64,000 nt of DNA. Source: Gammaproteobacteria bacterium. Its GTDB lineage: Bacteria; Pseudomonadota; Gammaproteobacteria; Eutrophobiales; Eutrophobiaceae. Location: positions 1 to 64,000 of the forward strand of contig JACPSH010000016.1 in NCBI GenBank assembly GCA_016193395.1. Direction: 5' to 3'. Position numbers and translations under genes: made by a program. The notes under the pieces were generated by a model. It was not told the DNA's origin and searched no databases. It saw only the letters and a program-made list of their open reading frames with translations. Positions within the stretch are counted from its first letter, which is position 1. Each line of letters opens with the position of its first letter. Shown piece after piece: positions 16,873 through 25,865 of this stretch.

Positions 16873-18174
16873 ATGGCGGACAAGCGCTCCAAAGTGAAAA
16901 CGCCGATGGTCGACACGACCCAAGTCACCTTCCTCGCGATGAAGAAGGAGGCGCAGAGCGGCAACCCGGATGCGCAGCTTACGCTCGCGGGTTTCTACGA
17001 GGAGGGCTACGGCATCGCGCGCGACATGGGTCTCGCCGCCCACTGGTACCTGGAGGCGGCCAAGTGCGGCCTGGTTGACGCGCAGGCGCGCATCGGATCA
17101 CGGTTCCTGCGCGGGATCGGCGTCGACCAGGATTTCGACAAGGCGATGTACTGGCTCCGGCGCGCCGCCGGCAAGGGCAGCGCGGATGCGATCGCCGAAC
17201 TGGGCTGGGCCTACCAGACCGGGCTCGGCACGAAGCAGAATTACAAGAAGGCGTTGACCTGCTACGAGCGCGCCGCGCTGCTCGGCCATTCGACCGCGCG
17301 GTACAACCTGGGTTACATGTACGCCAGCGGCTTCGGCACGGCCGTCAATCACCGCGTCGCGCTCGAGTGGTATCTGAAGGCCGCGGCACAGGGCAACGCC
17401 AGGGCGCAGCTCAATCTCGGGCTCATGCATCTGCATGGCACCGGCACGCCGAAGAGCGATATCGAGGCCGTGGAATGGTTCCGCAAGGCCGCCGACCAGG
17501 GTTATGCCAAGGCGCAGTTCAACCTGGCGCAGATGTACGCCCATGGCCGCGGCGTGCCGCAGGACCGCGCGGTGGCGGTGAAGTGGTACAAGCTGGCGGC
17601 GGAATCCGGCTACGACCGCGCGCAGTACGAGCTGGGCGTATGCTTTCTGGACGGCCACGGCGTGCGCAAGGACAGCCAGGAAGCCATGAACTGGCTGCTG
17701 AAGGCCGCGTTCCAGAATGACCCGAAGGCGCGGTACCAGATCGGCAAGATCTATATCAATGGCGACGGCGTCGAGCAGAGCGACGTGGAAGCGCTCAACT
17801 GGTTCCGCGAGGCGGCGGAGGCCGGCTATGCGCGGGCGCAGGTGCGCCTGGGGAAGATGTATGCCGAAGGGCGCGGCGTCGAGCGCGACGAGGCGCAGGC
17901 ATGCAAGCTGTACCTGCAGGCCGCGGAGCAGGGTTACGCGCCGGCGCAGGCCCGGCTGGGTTCGGCCTATGCCGCGGGCAGGGGCGTGCCGAAAGATCGG
18001 ATCCAGGCCTATGCCTGGCTCACGGCCGCGGCCGTGCAGAATGACACGAAGGTGCTGAAGGCGTTGAACCGTCTGCGGGAGAAGTTGAAGCCTCGGGAGA
18101 TGATCGAGGCGGACAAGCTGGGCCGGCGCTATCGCAAGGAGTTCCGGGCGCGGCCCGCGGCGGAAGAGGACTGA
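16873..18174 (+). CDS. Sel1-like repeat protein
   Basis: This 433-residue protein is almost entirely Sel1 repeats, about eleven units of 36 residues (for example AQFNLAQMYAHGRGVPQDRA, ARYQIGKIYINGDGVEQSDV). ATG 16873 was chosen because the repeats begin about 30 residues later and the open frame upstream overlaps rlmJ. No signal peptide is seen, so it is probably a cytoplasmic scaffold. It is divergent from rlmJ. The partner is unknown. Confidence 0.88.
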   Translation: MADKRSKVKTPMVDTTQVTFLAMKKEAQSGNPDAQLTLAGFYEEGYGIARDMGLAAHWYLEAAKCGLVDAQARIGSRFLRGIGVDQDFDKAMYWLRRAAGKGSADAIAELGWAYQTGLGTKQNYKKALTCYERAALLGHSTARYNLGYMYASGFGTAVNHRVALEWYLKAAAQGNARAQLNLGLMHLHGTGTPKSDIEAVEWFRKAADQGYAKAQFNLAQMYAHGRGVPQDRAVAVKWYKLAAESGYDRAQYELGVCFLDGHGVRKDSQEAMNWLLKAAFQNDPKARYQIGKIYINGDGVEQSDVEALNWFREAAEAGYARAQVRLGKMYAEGRGVERDEAQACKLYLQAAEQGYAPAQARLGSAYAAGRGVPKDRIQAYAWLTAAAVQNDTKVLKALNRLREKLKPREMIEADKLGRRYRKEFRARPAAEED

Positions 18175-18204
18175 AGTTGTCTGCTGCGGAGACGAATTGA
18201 ATTC

Positions 18205-18333
18205 GACTGGATTCCGGAGGCGGCCTTAGGCCGCTCCGGAATGACGGAGTGGCATTCAGAAGGCGTGTTACTCACTCACACCGTCATTCCGGACCGAGCC
18301 CGGCGCCAGCCGTGCGAGCGTCCGGAATCCAGC
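18205..18333. repeat. Class A repeats between Sel1 gene and mutM
   Basis: Unit 18205-18246 runs CTGGATTCCGGAGGCGG to CTCCGGAATGACG; unit 18281-18333 runs CGTCATTCCGGACCGAGC to GCGTCCGGAATCCAGC. They lie tail to tail between two convergent genes. Confidence 0.85.
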
Positions 18334-18389
18334 CCCCCGCGCGGCGCGAATCGCATCGTGGTCGGCTTTCTATCGGGACGTGCCCGGGC

Positions 18390-19205
18390 TCACTTCTGAC
18401 ATCGCGGGCAGTAGAACGTCGAGCGCTGTCCAAGGCGTACGGATCGGATCGGCCGGCCGCACACGACGCACGGCAGACCGGCCCGATCGTAGACGCGCAG
18501 CTCCTGGCTGAAATACCCCGGTTCGCCCACGCCGCTGACGAAATCGCGCAACGTCGTCCCGCCGCTCTGCACCGCCCGCGCCAGTACCTGTTTGATTTCC
18601 TTCGCCAACTGCTCGTAGCGGGCGAGTGAAATTCGCCCTGCCGGCCGCCGCGGATGCAGCCCGGCGCCGAACAGCGCCTCGTTTGCATAGATGTTGCCGA
18701 CGCCGACCAGGGTGCGACTGTCCATGAGGAAGGATTTGACTGCCAGCCTGCGCCCGCGCGACCGCGCGTGCAGGTGGTTGCCGTCAAACGTCTCGCTCAA
18801 CGGTTCCGGGCCGAGCCCTTTGAGCAGCTTGTGGCGAAGCGGATCGGCGCGAGTCCAGTGGATCGATCCGAAGCGGCGCGGATCGCGGAAGCGCAGACGC
18901 ACGCCGGAATCGAACACGATATCGACGTGGTCATGCTTTCCCGGCGGTGCCGGGCCGTCGACGACGCGCAGGCTGCCGGACATGCCAAGGTGAAGAATCA
19001 TGCTGCCTGCATCCATGCGGAAGATGAGGTATTTGGCGCGCCGCTCGATGCCGCGTACCCGCTGGCCGCGGAGCGCGCGCCGCAGCGTGCCGGGGACCGG
19101 CCAGCGCAGGTGCCGATCGCGCACGATCACGTCTTCGACGGCGTGGCCGAGCACGTGCGGGGCAATGCCGCGGCGGGTGATCTCTACTTCCGGTAGTTCA
19201 GGCAA
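18390..19205 (-). CDS. mutM: Formamidopyrimidine-DNA glycosylase MutM
   Basis: This 271-residue protein starts MPELPEVEI, with catalytic Pro2 and Glu3. Lys in RRAKYLIF, the H2TH region ([18 protein letters not shown]) and the C-terminal zinc finger (CVVCGRP...FYCPRCQK) follow. It removes oxidised purines such as 8-oxoguanine and cleaves the strand. The length is normal. It may be last in the operon with the ABC/GldG genes, although a 107-base A-rich spacer intervenes. Confidence 0.96.
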   Translation of the reverse strand: MPELPEVEITRRGIAPHVLGHAVEDVIVRDRHLRWPVPGTLRRALRGQRVRGIERRAKYLIFRMDAGSMILHLGMSGSLRVVDGPAPPGKHDHVDIVFDSGVRLRFRDPRRFGSIHWTRADPLRHKLLKGLGPEPLSETFDGNHLHARSRGRRLAVKSFLMDSRTLVGVGNIYANEALFGAGLHPRRPAGRISLARYEQLAKEIKQVLARAVQSGGTTLRDFVSGVGEPGYFSQELRVYDRAGLPCVVCGRPIRSVRLGQRSTFYCPRCQK

Positions 19206-19210
19206 GGGAA

Positions 19211-19330
19211 GTCAAAAGTGCAAAGTTGAAAGTGAAAAGCTGGAGGTGATTAGAGACAAGCCAGCGTGCACGCGACCGCTAACCTGCCCCTCGCTCTCTT
19301 GCTTTGCACTTTTCACTTTTTACTTTCCAC
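19211..19330. repeat. A-rich inverted pair between DUF4340 gene and mutM
   Basis: GTCAAAAGTGCAAAGTTGAA (19214 on) has an inverted partner at about 19301-19328 reading GTAAAAAGTGAAAAGTGCAA on the minus strand. The partner contains the DUF4340 stop. The two arms could form a long stem in the transcript between the two genes. Confidence 0.55.
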
Positions 19331-20158
19331 TTGCTGCTTCAGCAGCAATTGCTCCGCCGTGTAGGCATCGAGGTGGTACTGCACGTTCAGGTCGGCGCGG
19401 CCGAGGATCACATTGTCGTCCTTCGACAGGATGTCGAACTCGACCGGGTCGCCGGCGCCCGACTCGATGCGGATATGGCCCGTCGCCGTGCCTTCGATAG
19501 GCGTTTGCACCGTGATCGCGCGCGCCGTTTCCCAGTTGAGGCTCACGTCTTTCGCCCGGTCCGCCGCGAGTCCCGCATCCGGTTCCTGTCGCCACGAGCC
19601 GTTGTCATCAGCCAGCGTGAACTGCGGGTAGACGATGCGCTGCGGCGGCGCGTCCCCGGCGAGCAGCTTCGGATCGATGAAGAAACCGGCATTCTGCGTG
19701 AGCTGGAAGACGAGGGTATCGGCGATCAGGTGCACCTGGCCGGAATAGAGCACGTAGCGGCGCGCTTCCAGCGGTTCGATATCGCCGAAGTCGAAGCGGT
19801 GCTCGTCGAAATACAGGCTGACCGGCGGCGCATCCAGCATGAATCGCGCCCGTTCGCCCGCGGGGATCGAAAGTCGCGCATGGCTGGGCTCGTAGAGCAG
19901 GCCGAGCACGGATTCGATGCGCGCCGGGTAGGCGGGGGCGCTGACCGGAGCGCTCATGACCCAACGCATGTCCCGGCGTTCAAAGTTCATCGGCACGTCA
20001 TTGGCGCGCTCGATGCGGATCCGGTGGATGCTGTCCGGCGCGATGTCCGTCAGTGGCGGCGGCGCTTCCGGCACCGGTTCGGGCGTCAACAGCAACCCGG
20101 CCGCCAGCACCGCGACCGCGACTGCCAGCACGACGTTGGCGAGCAGGCGCCTGCGCAT
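19313..20158 (-). CDS. DUF4340 domain protein of the ABC/GldG cluster
   Basis: This 281-residue protein has one N-terminal membrane anchor (LLANVVLAVAVAVLAAGLLL) and a periplasmic beta-rich body of the DUF4340 type, with IHRIRIERAND and RWVMSAPVSAPAYPARIESVLGLL near the start. Genes of this family commonly follow GldG-like genes, as here. The transporter function is unknown; in gliding bacteria the related Gld set supports motility, but no gliding genes are seen here. The stop lies in the A-rich inverted repeat. Confidence 0.8.
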   Translation of the reverse strand: MRRRLLANVVLAVAVAVLAAGLLLTPEPVPEAPPPLTDIAPDSIHRIRIERANDVPMNFERRDMRWVMSAPVSAPAYPARIESVLGLLYEPSHARLSIPAGERARFMLDAPPVSLYFDEHRFDFGDIEPLEARRYVLYSGQVHLIADTLVFQLTQNAGFFIDPKLLAGDAPPQRIVYPQFTLADDNGSWRQEPDAGLAADRAKDVSLNWETARAITVQTPIEGTATGHIRIESGAGDPVEFDILSKDDNVILGRADLNVQYHLDAYTAEQLLLKQQVESKK

Positions 20159-20185
20159 GGTTCAGTCCGCGGATCGCGCCACGGG

Positions 20186-21559
20186 CTACAGCCTGCGGCG
20201 GCGCCACCAGGTCGAGACGCCGGTGAGGAACAGGGTGATCGGCAGGATGACGAGGAAGAAGATGCCGAACAACCCGAGCGTAATGTTCTCCATCTCGAGC
20301 TGTGTGTCGCCCGCCGTGCGCGCCGGGATGGTGATCATGTCTTCATCGTGGCTCAGCCAGTTGACTAGGCGCAGGCCCAGTTCCAGGTTGCCGGTATTGG
20401 CGATGAAGGTATTGGAGAGGAAATCGCCGTCCGCGATGACCGCAATGCGCTGGTGGATGGTGCGCGCGTTTTCGCCTTCGGGCCTTTCGATGTCGCGCGT
20501 GAGCGCCACGCCCACCGTCAACGGCCCCTTCAGATCCTGGCCTTCATCGAGGCCGACCTCGCCCTGCAACGGGCCGGTTTCGAGCCAGGTGTGTTTGCCG
20601 CTGCTGAGCAAGGTCTGTGTTTTGTATTCCCCGCCGGCCTGCGCGGTGATCGCCCCGGCGCTTGGATACAGGCTGGTCAGGGCGAAATCGCGGAGTGCCG
20701 GATGCGCGCCATACAGGCTGGTCGTGATCAGCGTGACCGTCGGGTCGTTCAGTCCCAGCAGCTGGCCGGCGAAATCGATGATGGTCCCGGCCGGGAACTG
20801 CACGCCGAGGCGCGCGGCGAGCGCATCCAGTCCCTGCAAGGGGCCGGGATCGGTCAACCAGAGCAGATTGCCGCCGCCGTCCAGGTACTCGAGCATCAAT
20901 TCCACTTCGCCCGGCAACACCATGCCCTGCGGCCCGGCGATGACGAGGATCGACGTGTTGTCCGGGATGGCGCGCGTCTCGCCGAGGTTGAGCGCGTTGA
21001 AGCGGAAGCCGCGGCTCTTGAGTTGATCCGCCCACTGGCCGAGATCGGGGCCGTTCTGGCCGAGCGCGCTGCGCTCACCGTGACCTTCGAGGAACGCGAG
21101 CCAGCGTTCGCTGGTGCGCAGCAGGCGCTGCAGGGCGTTGCTGAATTCCTCCTCGCTGTCACGGCGCACGTGCTCGATGCGATCCCGGTAGCGCAGCACC
21201 AGTTCGCCGTGCACGCTCACGCCCAGATTGCGCACCTCGTCGGGCGCCGCGTCCGGGTTGACGAATGCCAGCGTGATGCCGGGTCGCGCGCGCTGGTAGC
21301 GGCTGACGAACTTGCGGACCAGGGCGCGCAGTTCCGGATCTTCGCGCGCGTAGGCCGTGATCGCGAGCGGCTCCGGCATCCGCTCCAGCACCTTCAGGCT
21401 TGCTTGCGAGAGCGAATGGCGGCCGGCCGTGGTCCAGTCCGCCTCCACCGTGTAGCGCGTGCTGAGCCACGCGAGCAGGCCGGCGAGCGCCACGATGAGC
21501 GCGCCCATGATCCAGCTGTTCAGCCGGTGCAGCGCCCGCTCACTGATTTTCAGCTTCAT
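20186..21559 (-). CDS. GldG-like auxiliary component of an ABC transporter
   Basis: This 457-residue protein has a membrane helix near the N-terminus (IMGALIVALAGLLAWLS), a large periplasmic region (YTVEADWTTAGRHSLSQASLKVL, LAFLEGHGERSAL, ILVIAGPQGMVLPGEVELML) and a C-terminal helix (FGIFFLVILPITLFLTGVSTWWRRRR). This is the layout of GldG/DUF4350-type proteins encoded with ABC-2 permeases. It lies 27 bases upstream of the DUF4340 gene. About 410 bases of repeats separate it from the permease gene in the same direction. Confidence 0.85.
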   Translation of the reverse strand: MKLKISERALHRLNSWIMGALIVALAGLLAWLSTRYTVEADWTTAGRHSLSQASLKVLERMPEPLAITAYAREDPELRALVRKFVSRYQRARPGITLAFVNPDAAPDEVRNLGVSVHGELVLRYRDRIEHVRRDSEEEFSNALQRLLRTSERWLAFLEGHGERSALGQNGPDLGQWADQLKSRGFRFNALNLGETRAIPDNTSILVIAGPQGMVLPGEVELMLEYLDGGGNLLWLTDPGPLQGLDALAARLGVQFPAGTIIDFAGQLLGLNDPTVTLITTSLYGAHPALRDFALTSLYPSAGAITAQAGGEYKTQTLLSSGKHTWLETGPLQGEVGLDEGQDLKGPLTVGVALTRDIERPEGENARTIHQRIAVIADGDFLSNTFIANTGNLELGLRLVNWLSHDEDMITIPARTAGDTQLEMENITLGLFGIFFLVILPITLFLTGVSTWWRRRRL

Positions 21560-21688
21560 CGTATTTCGTTCACCCGGCGCGTCAGGCAGCAGGTCTGTTA
21601 TTCGGCTGGGCCGGATTCCATCGTGCTTCCGTGATGGCCGGGTCCTGCCATCGTGTGCAGCCCGCCGGATTCATGTGACCACCGCGCC

Positions 21689-21781
21689 GGACGGGTCCTG
21701 TCACCGGGCACCCCTTTTCCGTGCTCGCTCGGTCCCCTCGCTTGCGCGCGGAAGAAGGGGAGTGCCCGGCGCCACCCGTCC
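21689..21781 (+). repeat. Class D hairpin element, copy 1
   Basis: Outer stem GGACGGGT/ACCCGTCC encloses internal loops CCTGTCA (left) and CGCC (right). An inner stem CCGGGCAC/GTGCCCGG follows, then an apical part with CCGTGCTCG and GCGCGCGGA. Two further copies (21830-21911 inverted, 25866-25969) keep the loops but differ in the stems by compensating changes. The whole gap 21560-21969 holds no gene. Confidence 0.75.
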
Positions 21782-21829
21782 GTTTGGCGCTTGAGATGAA
21801 TCCGGCCGATTCCATGCGCCAGTGCCTAC

Positions 21830-21911
21830 CGGGCGGGTGACATCGGGTCACCGCGCTTCGCGCGCAGCGACAGCGAGCACGAAGACGGTACCCGATGGCA
21901 GGACCCGCCCG
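21830..21911 (-). repeat. Class D hairpin element, copy 2 (inverted)
   Basis: Read on the minus strand: outer stem CGGGCGGGT/ACCCGCCCG, loops CCTGCCA and TGTC, inner stem TCGGGTACCG/CGGTGACCCGA, apical TCGTGCTCG and GCGCGCGAA. It lies 48 bases from copy 1 in opposite orientation, both inside the ABC operon gap. Confidence 0.7.
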
Positions 21912-21969
21912 CCGACCCACGAATGTAAAGCCGGCCGGATTCATTCGGGCAGGATACCGGCCGGCCATA

Positions 21970-22716
21970 TCAGTGGTACGTGCGGCGTGCGTCCAGGCGC
22001 CAGACGGACAGCGCGAGGAAGGAGGCGATGAGCAGGATGAAGTAGACGACATCCACGGAACTGAAATAACCGTCGAGCAGCCCGTCGAAGTGGCGCAGCA
22101 GCGACAGGTAGGAGAACACGGCGGCGACGGCTTCGCCCCCGGAGTAGGCCGCAATATGGATGATCCAGAGGATGAACAGCGCAGCGAAGCCGCCGATCGC
22201 CGCCAGCGCCGGTTGATCGGTCAGGGTCGACACGAAGAGGCCGACGGCGGCAAATGCGGCCATCAGCAGCCCGAGGGCCAGCAGCCCGGCGCCCAACTGC
22301 CCCATGTCGAGCGCCGTCCCGGCGAGCAGCGACAGCGGCATGAGCGCAATCATGCCGAGCATGCAGAGCAGGAAGCCGAGCACGCCGAGGTACTTGCCGA
22401 GCACGATCTCGGTGAGCGAGATAGGCGCGGATGAAAGTAACTGCATCGTGCCGCTGCGCTGCTCCTCGCTGAACAGGCGCATGGTGAGCAGCGGCGACAC
22501 GAGCAGGAGCACGATGCCGGCAATTTGAAGCGTGCCGGTCACGACGATGTCCGTGAGGCCGCGGGCGGCGGCTGCCGTGCCCGGCTCGAGGAATTTCCAC
22601 AGCAGCATGAAAAAGAAAATCGCAAGCAGGAATTGCACGACCGCCAGCACCGCCCATGCAAGCACCGTCTGGAACATGCGCCGCAGTTCCGTGCCCGCGA
22701 TGGTGAAGACCATCAT
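21970..22716 (-). CDS. ABC-2 type permease (GldF-like)
   Basis: This 248-residue membrane protein has about six helices: VLAWAVLAVVQFLLAIFFFML, VTGTLQIAGIVLLLVSPLL, a block at GVLGFLLCMLGMIALMPLSL, and others. The N-terminus ends TELRRMF, typical of ABC-2 permeases. Between helices 2 and 3 lies MRLFSEEQRSGTMQLLSSAPIS, the coupling helix contacting the ATPase. Its ATG overlaps the stop of the ATPase gene (ATGA), so the two are translationally coupled. Confidence 0.88.
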   Translation of the reverse strand: MMVFTIAGTELRRMFQTVLAWAVLAVVQFLLAIFFFMLLWKFLEPGTAAAARGLTDIVVTGTLQIAGIVLLLVSPLLTMRLFSEEQRSGTMQLLSSAPISLTEIVLGKYLGVLGFLLCMLGMIALMPLSLLAGTALDMGQLGAGLLALGLLMAAFAAVGLFVSTLTDQPALAAIGGFAALFILWIIHIAAYSGGEAVAAVFSYLSLLRHFDGLLDGYFSSVDVVYFILLIASFLALSVWRLDARRTYH

Positions 22717-23663
22717 GGGTGCGCATCCGGCGCGGGGGGTTCACCGCGCGTCAACTGCAGGTAGATCTCCTCCAGCGTCCCCGCGGACGGTGCGAGTTCG
22801 TACAGCCCCCATCCCTGAGCGGCGGCGCTTTCCGAAAGCGCCACGGCTGAATCGCTGCCGGCGCGGCCGGTGATGCGGAAGCGCTGCGCGTCGATGGCAT
22901 GCACTTCGGCGACGCCGGCAACCGCCTGCAACGCCGCGAGCGGCGGCGGATGCCGCAGCGCGATGACGAAGACCTGTTCCTGGTCGGCGTCGCGCAGTCC
23001 GGCCAGCGGCTCGTCCAGGATCAGTTTCCCCTCATCGATGATCAGCACCCGGCTGCACACGGTCTGCGCCTCGGACAGGATATGGGTGGAGAGGATCACG
23101 CTGTAGACATCGCCGAGCTCGCGGATCAACCCGCGGATCTCGACAATCTGGCTCGGATCGAGGCCTACGGTGGGCTCGTCCAGGATCACCACCGCGGGCG
23201 CGTGGATGATGGCCTGGGCGACACCGATGCGCTGGTGGAAGCCTTTCGACAGGTTGCCGATGAGCCGCCCGCCGGCTTCCTCCAGGCCGCAGCGATGCTT
23301 GCTGCGCGCGACGGCCGCAGCGCGCTCCGCGGACGGCACGCGCCGCAGTTGCGCGCAGAAGTTCAGGTATTGATCGACCGTGAGGTCGTAATACAACGGT
23401 GGATGCTCGGGCAGGTAGCCGATGTGCTGCTTGGCGCCGCGCGGATCCAGGGCCAGATCATGCCCGGCGATGGTGACGCGGCCATTGCTGGGCGCGAGGA
23501 CGCCACAGAGCATCTGCATGGTCGTGGTCTTGCCGGCGCCGTTCGGTCCGAGGAAACCCAGGATCTCCCCGCGCTGCACCGTGAAGCTGAGATCGCTGAC
23601 CGCGCAATGGGCGCCGTAGTAGCGTGTCAGGTGTTCTACGGCGATCAGGGTATCCTGCGGCAT
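22713..23663 (-). CDS. ABC transporter ATPase (GldA/CcmA-like)
   Basis: This 316-residue protein starts at ATG 23663 (MPQDTLIAVEHLTRYYG), with Walker A FLGPNGAGKTTT, signature NLSKGFHQRIGVAQAI (SKGFHQR in place of LSGGQ, usual in this subfamily) and Walker B VVILDEPTVGLDP. The C-terminal 90 residues are the regulatory part found in GldA-type ATPases. It powers the adjacent permease; the cargo is unknown. A longer start at 23696 adds 11 unconserved residues. Confidence 0.92.
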   Translation of the reverse strand: MPQDTLIAVEHLTRYYGAHCAVSDLSFTVQRGEILGFLGPNGAGKTTTMQMLCGVLAPSNGRVTIAGHDLALDPRGAKQHIGYLPEHPPLYYDLTVDQYLNFCAQLRRVPSAERAAAVARSKHRCGLEEAGGRLIGNLSKGFHQRIGVAQAIIHAPAVVILDEPTVGLDPSQIVEIRGLIRELGDVYSVILSTHILSEAQTVCSRVLIIDEGKLILDEPLAGLRDADQEQVFVIALRHPPPLAALQAVAGVAEVHAIDAQRFRITGRAGSDSAVALSESAAAQGWGLYELAPSAGTLEEIYLQLTRGEPPAPDAHP

Positions 23664-23717
23664 CGCGCAGCTATTATTCCAATTGCGGTCCGACATGCAA
23701 GCTACATGCGCGGGCGG

Positions 23718-23990
23718 TCAGCAGGGTGATGCAAAACTCCGTTTTGCATCACCCTGAAGCGCCCCAGGGCAGATTTCCTGCTCCTGCGAAATCTGCACTT
23801 CCGCCATCCCTGGCGGTCGGCAGATTTCCTGCTCCTGCGAAATCTGCACTTCCGCCATCCCTGGCGATCGGATGGGACGCAGCGTTTATCAGACACGCAA
23901 GTGTTTGATAAACGGAGCGAGGCCGAAGCTGCGCTTTGCTTGACGCGCGATGCAAAAGTCCACGGACGGATTTTTGCATCAACCTGTTAG
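23718..23990 (+). repeat. Class B hairpin-array element, left copy
   Basis: The 385-base gap between the divergent ATPase and desaturase genes is mostly this element. In order: a perfect 16-bp stem with TCC loop (23722-23756); GCAGATTTC/GAAATCTGC (23769-23796); CCGCCA/TGGCGG; a second copy of both; GTTTATCAGACAC/GTGTTTGATAAAC (23884-23913); a weak GGC/GCC hairpin; and a stem on GATGCAAAA/TTTTTGCATC (23949-23980). The same modules in inverted order and orientation form 63652-63868. A single terminal hairpin is at 37203-37242. No protein is coded. Confidence 0.85.
23769..23870 (+). repeat. 51-base tandem duplication inside the class B element
   Basis: Bases 23769-23819 and 23820-23870 are the same 51-base module (GCAGATTTCCTGCTCCTGCG onward through CCATCCCTGGCG), differing at one base near the end. 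The other class B copy (63652-63868) has this module once. Confidence 0.9.
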
Positions 23991-24048
23991 GCTGGCCGGG
24001 CAGGCAAAACTTGGCTAGCATGACGGCCGAAACCGCCAGGAGGCTGCC

Positions 24049-25215
24049 ATGTTCAGCGACCTGCCCGTCTGGGGCTACATTCTCATCGCACTGGGGCTGA
24101 CCCATATCACCATCGCCAGCGTCACCATCTACCTGCACCGCCACCAGGCGCACCGGGCGATCGAACTGCACCCGGCCATCGCGCACTTCTTCCGCTTCTG
24201 GCTCTGGCTCACCACCGGCATGGTGACGAAGGAGTGGGTGGCCGTACACCGCAAGCATCACGCGCGCGTCGAGCAGCCGGAGGATCCGCACAGCCCGCAG
24301 ATCCGCGGCATCCGCAAGGTGCTGTTCGAGGGCGCGGAACTGTACAAGGCCGAGGCGCAGGTGCGGGACACGCTGGATCAGTACGGCCACCAGACCCCCT
24401 GCGACTGGGTCGAGCGCAGGATCTACAAGGGGCGCCAGAACTGGGGCATTGCCGTCATGTTCGCCATCGACGTGACGCTGTTCGGCGCCGCCGGCATCGC
24501 CATCTGGGCCGTGCAGATGGCCTGGATTCCGTTCTTCGCCGCCGGCGTCATCAACGGCATCGGCCACTACTGGGGCTACCGCAATTTCGAGTCGCCCGAT
24601 GCCTCCACCAACATCGTGCCGTTCGGGCTGCTGGTCGGTGGCGAGGAACTGCACAACAACCACCATGCTTTCGCCAGCTCGGCGCGCTTTTCATCGAAAT
24701 GGTACGAACTGGACCTGGGCTGGGGTTATATCCGCGTGCTCGACCGGCTCGGCCTGGCCGGGATCAAGAAACTGCCGCCGATGCCGCTGATCGATCTCGA
24801 CAAGCATGGCGTTGACCTTGACACGCTGCGCGCCGTGATCGCGAGCCGCCTCCACGTCACGGCGCATTACGCGCGCAACGTCATTGCGGCGGTGTACAAG
24901 GACGAGAAGGCAAAGGCGAACAATGCGGCGCGGCGCCTGCTGCGGCGCGGCCGCCGGCTCATGGTGCGCAACGAGTCCCTGTTGGATCTGCGCACGCGCA
25001 AGTATCTCGAATCGATTCTCGCGCAGCACCAGCCGTTGCGGGTCGTCTACGAGTTCCAGCGGCGCCTGCACGATCTGTGGCAACAGCGCACCGCCAGCCA
25101 GGAGCGGCTGCTGCATGCCTTGCAGGAGTGGTGCCGGGAGGCGGAGGCGACGGGAATCGAGGCGCTTGAGGCATTCGCGCGCGAGCTGCGGGGCTATACT
25201 CTGGTGACGAATTAG
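24049..25215 (+). CDS. Acyl-CoA delta-9 desaturase (membrane fatty acid desaturase)
   Basis: This 388-residue membrane protein has the three histidine boxes of delta-9 desaturases: HRHQAHR (30-36), HRKHH (67-71) and HNNHH (202-206). Hydrophobic pairs lie at 8-28, 45-60 and around 135-175. The boxes hold a di-iron centre that introduces a cis double bond into acyl-CoA or lipid-bound chains, adjusting membrane fluidity. A C-terminal extension of about 120 charged residues after the last box matches the long bacterial DesB/DesC-type forms. It has a clear terminator downstream. Confidence 0.92.
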   Translation: MFSDLPVWGYILIALGLTHITIASVTIYLHRHQAHRAIELHPAIAHFFRFWLWLTTGMVTKEWVAVHRKHHARVEQPEDPHSPQIRGIRKVLFEGAELYKAEAQVRDTLDQYGHQTPCDWVERRIYKGRQNWGIAVMFAIDVTLFGAAGIAIWAVQMAWIPFFAAGVINGIGHYWGYRNFESPDASTNIVPFGLLVGGEELHNNHHAFASSARFSSKWYELDLGWGYIRVLDRLGLAGIKKLPPMPLIDLDKHGVDLDTLRAVIASRLHVTAHYARNVIAAVYKDEKAKANNAARRLLRRGRRLMVRNESLLDLRTRKYLESILAQHQPLRVVYEFQRRLHDLWQQRTASQERLLHALQEWCREAEATGIEALEAFARELRGYTLVTN

Positions 25216-25271
25216 CCAGTGGCTCGGGACTCGGGACACGAGGCCCGTCTCCCGAGCCCCACGCTGACAAC

Positions 25272-25299
25272 AAAAAACCCGCCTCACGGCGGGTTTTTT
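25272..25299. terminator. Bidirectional terminator between desaturase gene and rpmG
   Basis: AAAAAACCCGCC pairs with GGCGGGTTTTTT around TCAC. T-runs exist on both strands, so it can end transcription of the desaturase gene (+) and rpmB-rpmG (-). Confidence 0.95.
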
Positions 25300-25318
25300 C
25301 ATTATCGATCCGGAAGCG

Positions 25319-25489
25319 TCATTTGCTCAGCTTCGCTTCCTTGTAGATCACGTGCTTGCGCGCCACCGGATCGTATTTGCTCATCTCCATCTTGTCGGGC
25401 ATGGTGCGCTTGTTTTTGGTCGTGGTGTAGTAATGTCCCGTACCGGCCGTCGAGACCAGCTTTATTTTCTCCCGGTTGCCGCCCGCCAT
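25319..25489 (-). CDS. rpmG: 50S ribosomal protein L33
   Basis: The 56-residue product reads [18 protein letters not shown], then [15 protein letters not shown] and [14 protein letters not shown], a standard L33. It lacks the zinc-binding Cys pairs, so it is the C-minus form. It lies 11 bases after rpmB in the usual rpmB-rpmG operon. Confidence 0.96.
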   Translation of the reverse strand: MAGGNREKIKLVSTAGTGHYYTTTKNKRTMPDKMEMSKYDPVARKHVIYKEAKLSK

Positions 25490-25500
25490 GATGGGTCTCC

Positions 25501-25737
25501 CTACACTTTCTCGCCGCGCGCGCGGAGATCCGCCAGGACCTTTTCAATCCCGACCTTGTCAATGGTGCGCAGCCCCTGGCGGCTGACGCGCAGGCGCACC
25601 CAGCGCTTCTCGCTCGCCACCCAGAAGCGGCGCGTGTGCAGGTTCGGCAGGAAGCGGCGCTTCGTGCGGTTGTTGGCATGGGAAACGTTGTGCCCGGACA
25701 TGGGCCGCTTCCCGGTAACCTGGCAGACTTTGGACAT
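25501..25737 (-). CDS. rpmB: 50S ribosomal protein L28
   Basis: This 78-residue protein starts [20 protein letters not shown], with [13 protein letters not shown] and a C-terminal [12 protein letters not shown]. It is the C-minus form like its L33 partner. It is first in the rpmB-rpmG operon. The frame is open upstream to 25971, but that part is class D repeat sequence. Confidence 0.96.
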   Translation of the reverse strand: MSKVCQVTGKRPMSGHNVSHANNRTKRRFLPNLHTRRFWVASEKRWVRLRVSRQGLRTIDKVGIEKVLADLRARGEKV

Positions 25738-25865
25738 GAACAGGACTGACGCTGATGCTGGAAAGGGGGCGCATTGTACAGGGGACAGGGGTCCGGGGCC
25801 AGAGGTCTGCGGGACAAACCCAGCTCCCGGGCCGGCATGATTCTTGAACGGTTGAGAGATTCGAC

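Noticed and set aside
23769-23870. 51-base tandem repeat as a CRISPR or minisatellite gene
   Set aside because: No spacers; the unit is two hairpins of the class B element found singly elsewhere.
23975-23990. GTTAGGC at the end of the left class B element as an integron attC core
   Set aside because: The other class B ends do not keep the core sequence, there is no integron integrase, and the rest of the element does not have attC geometry.
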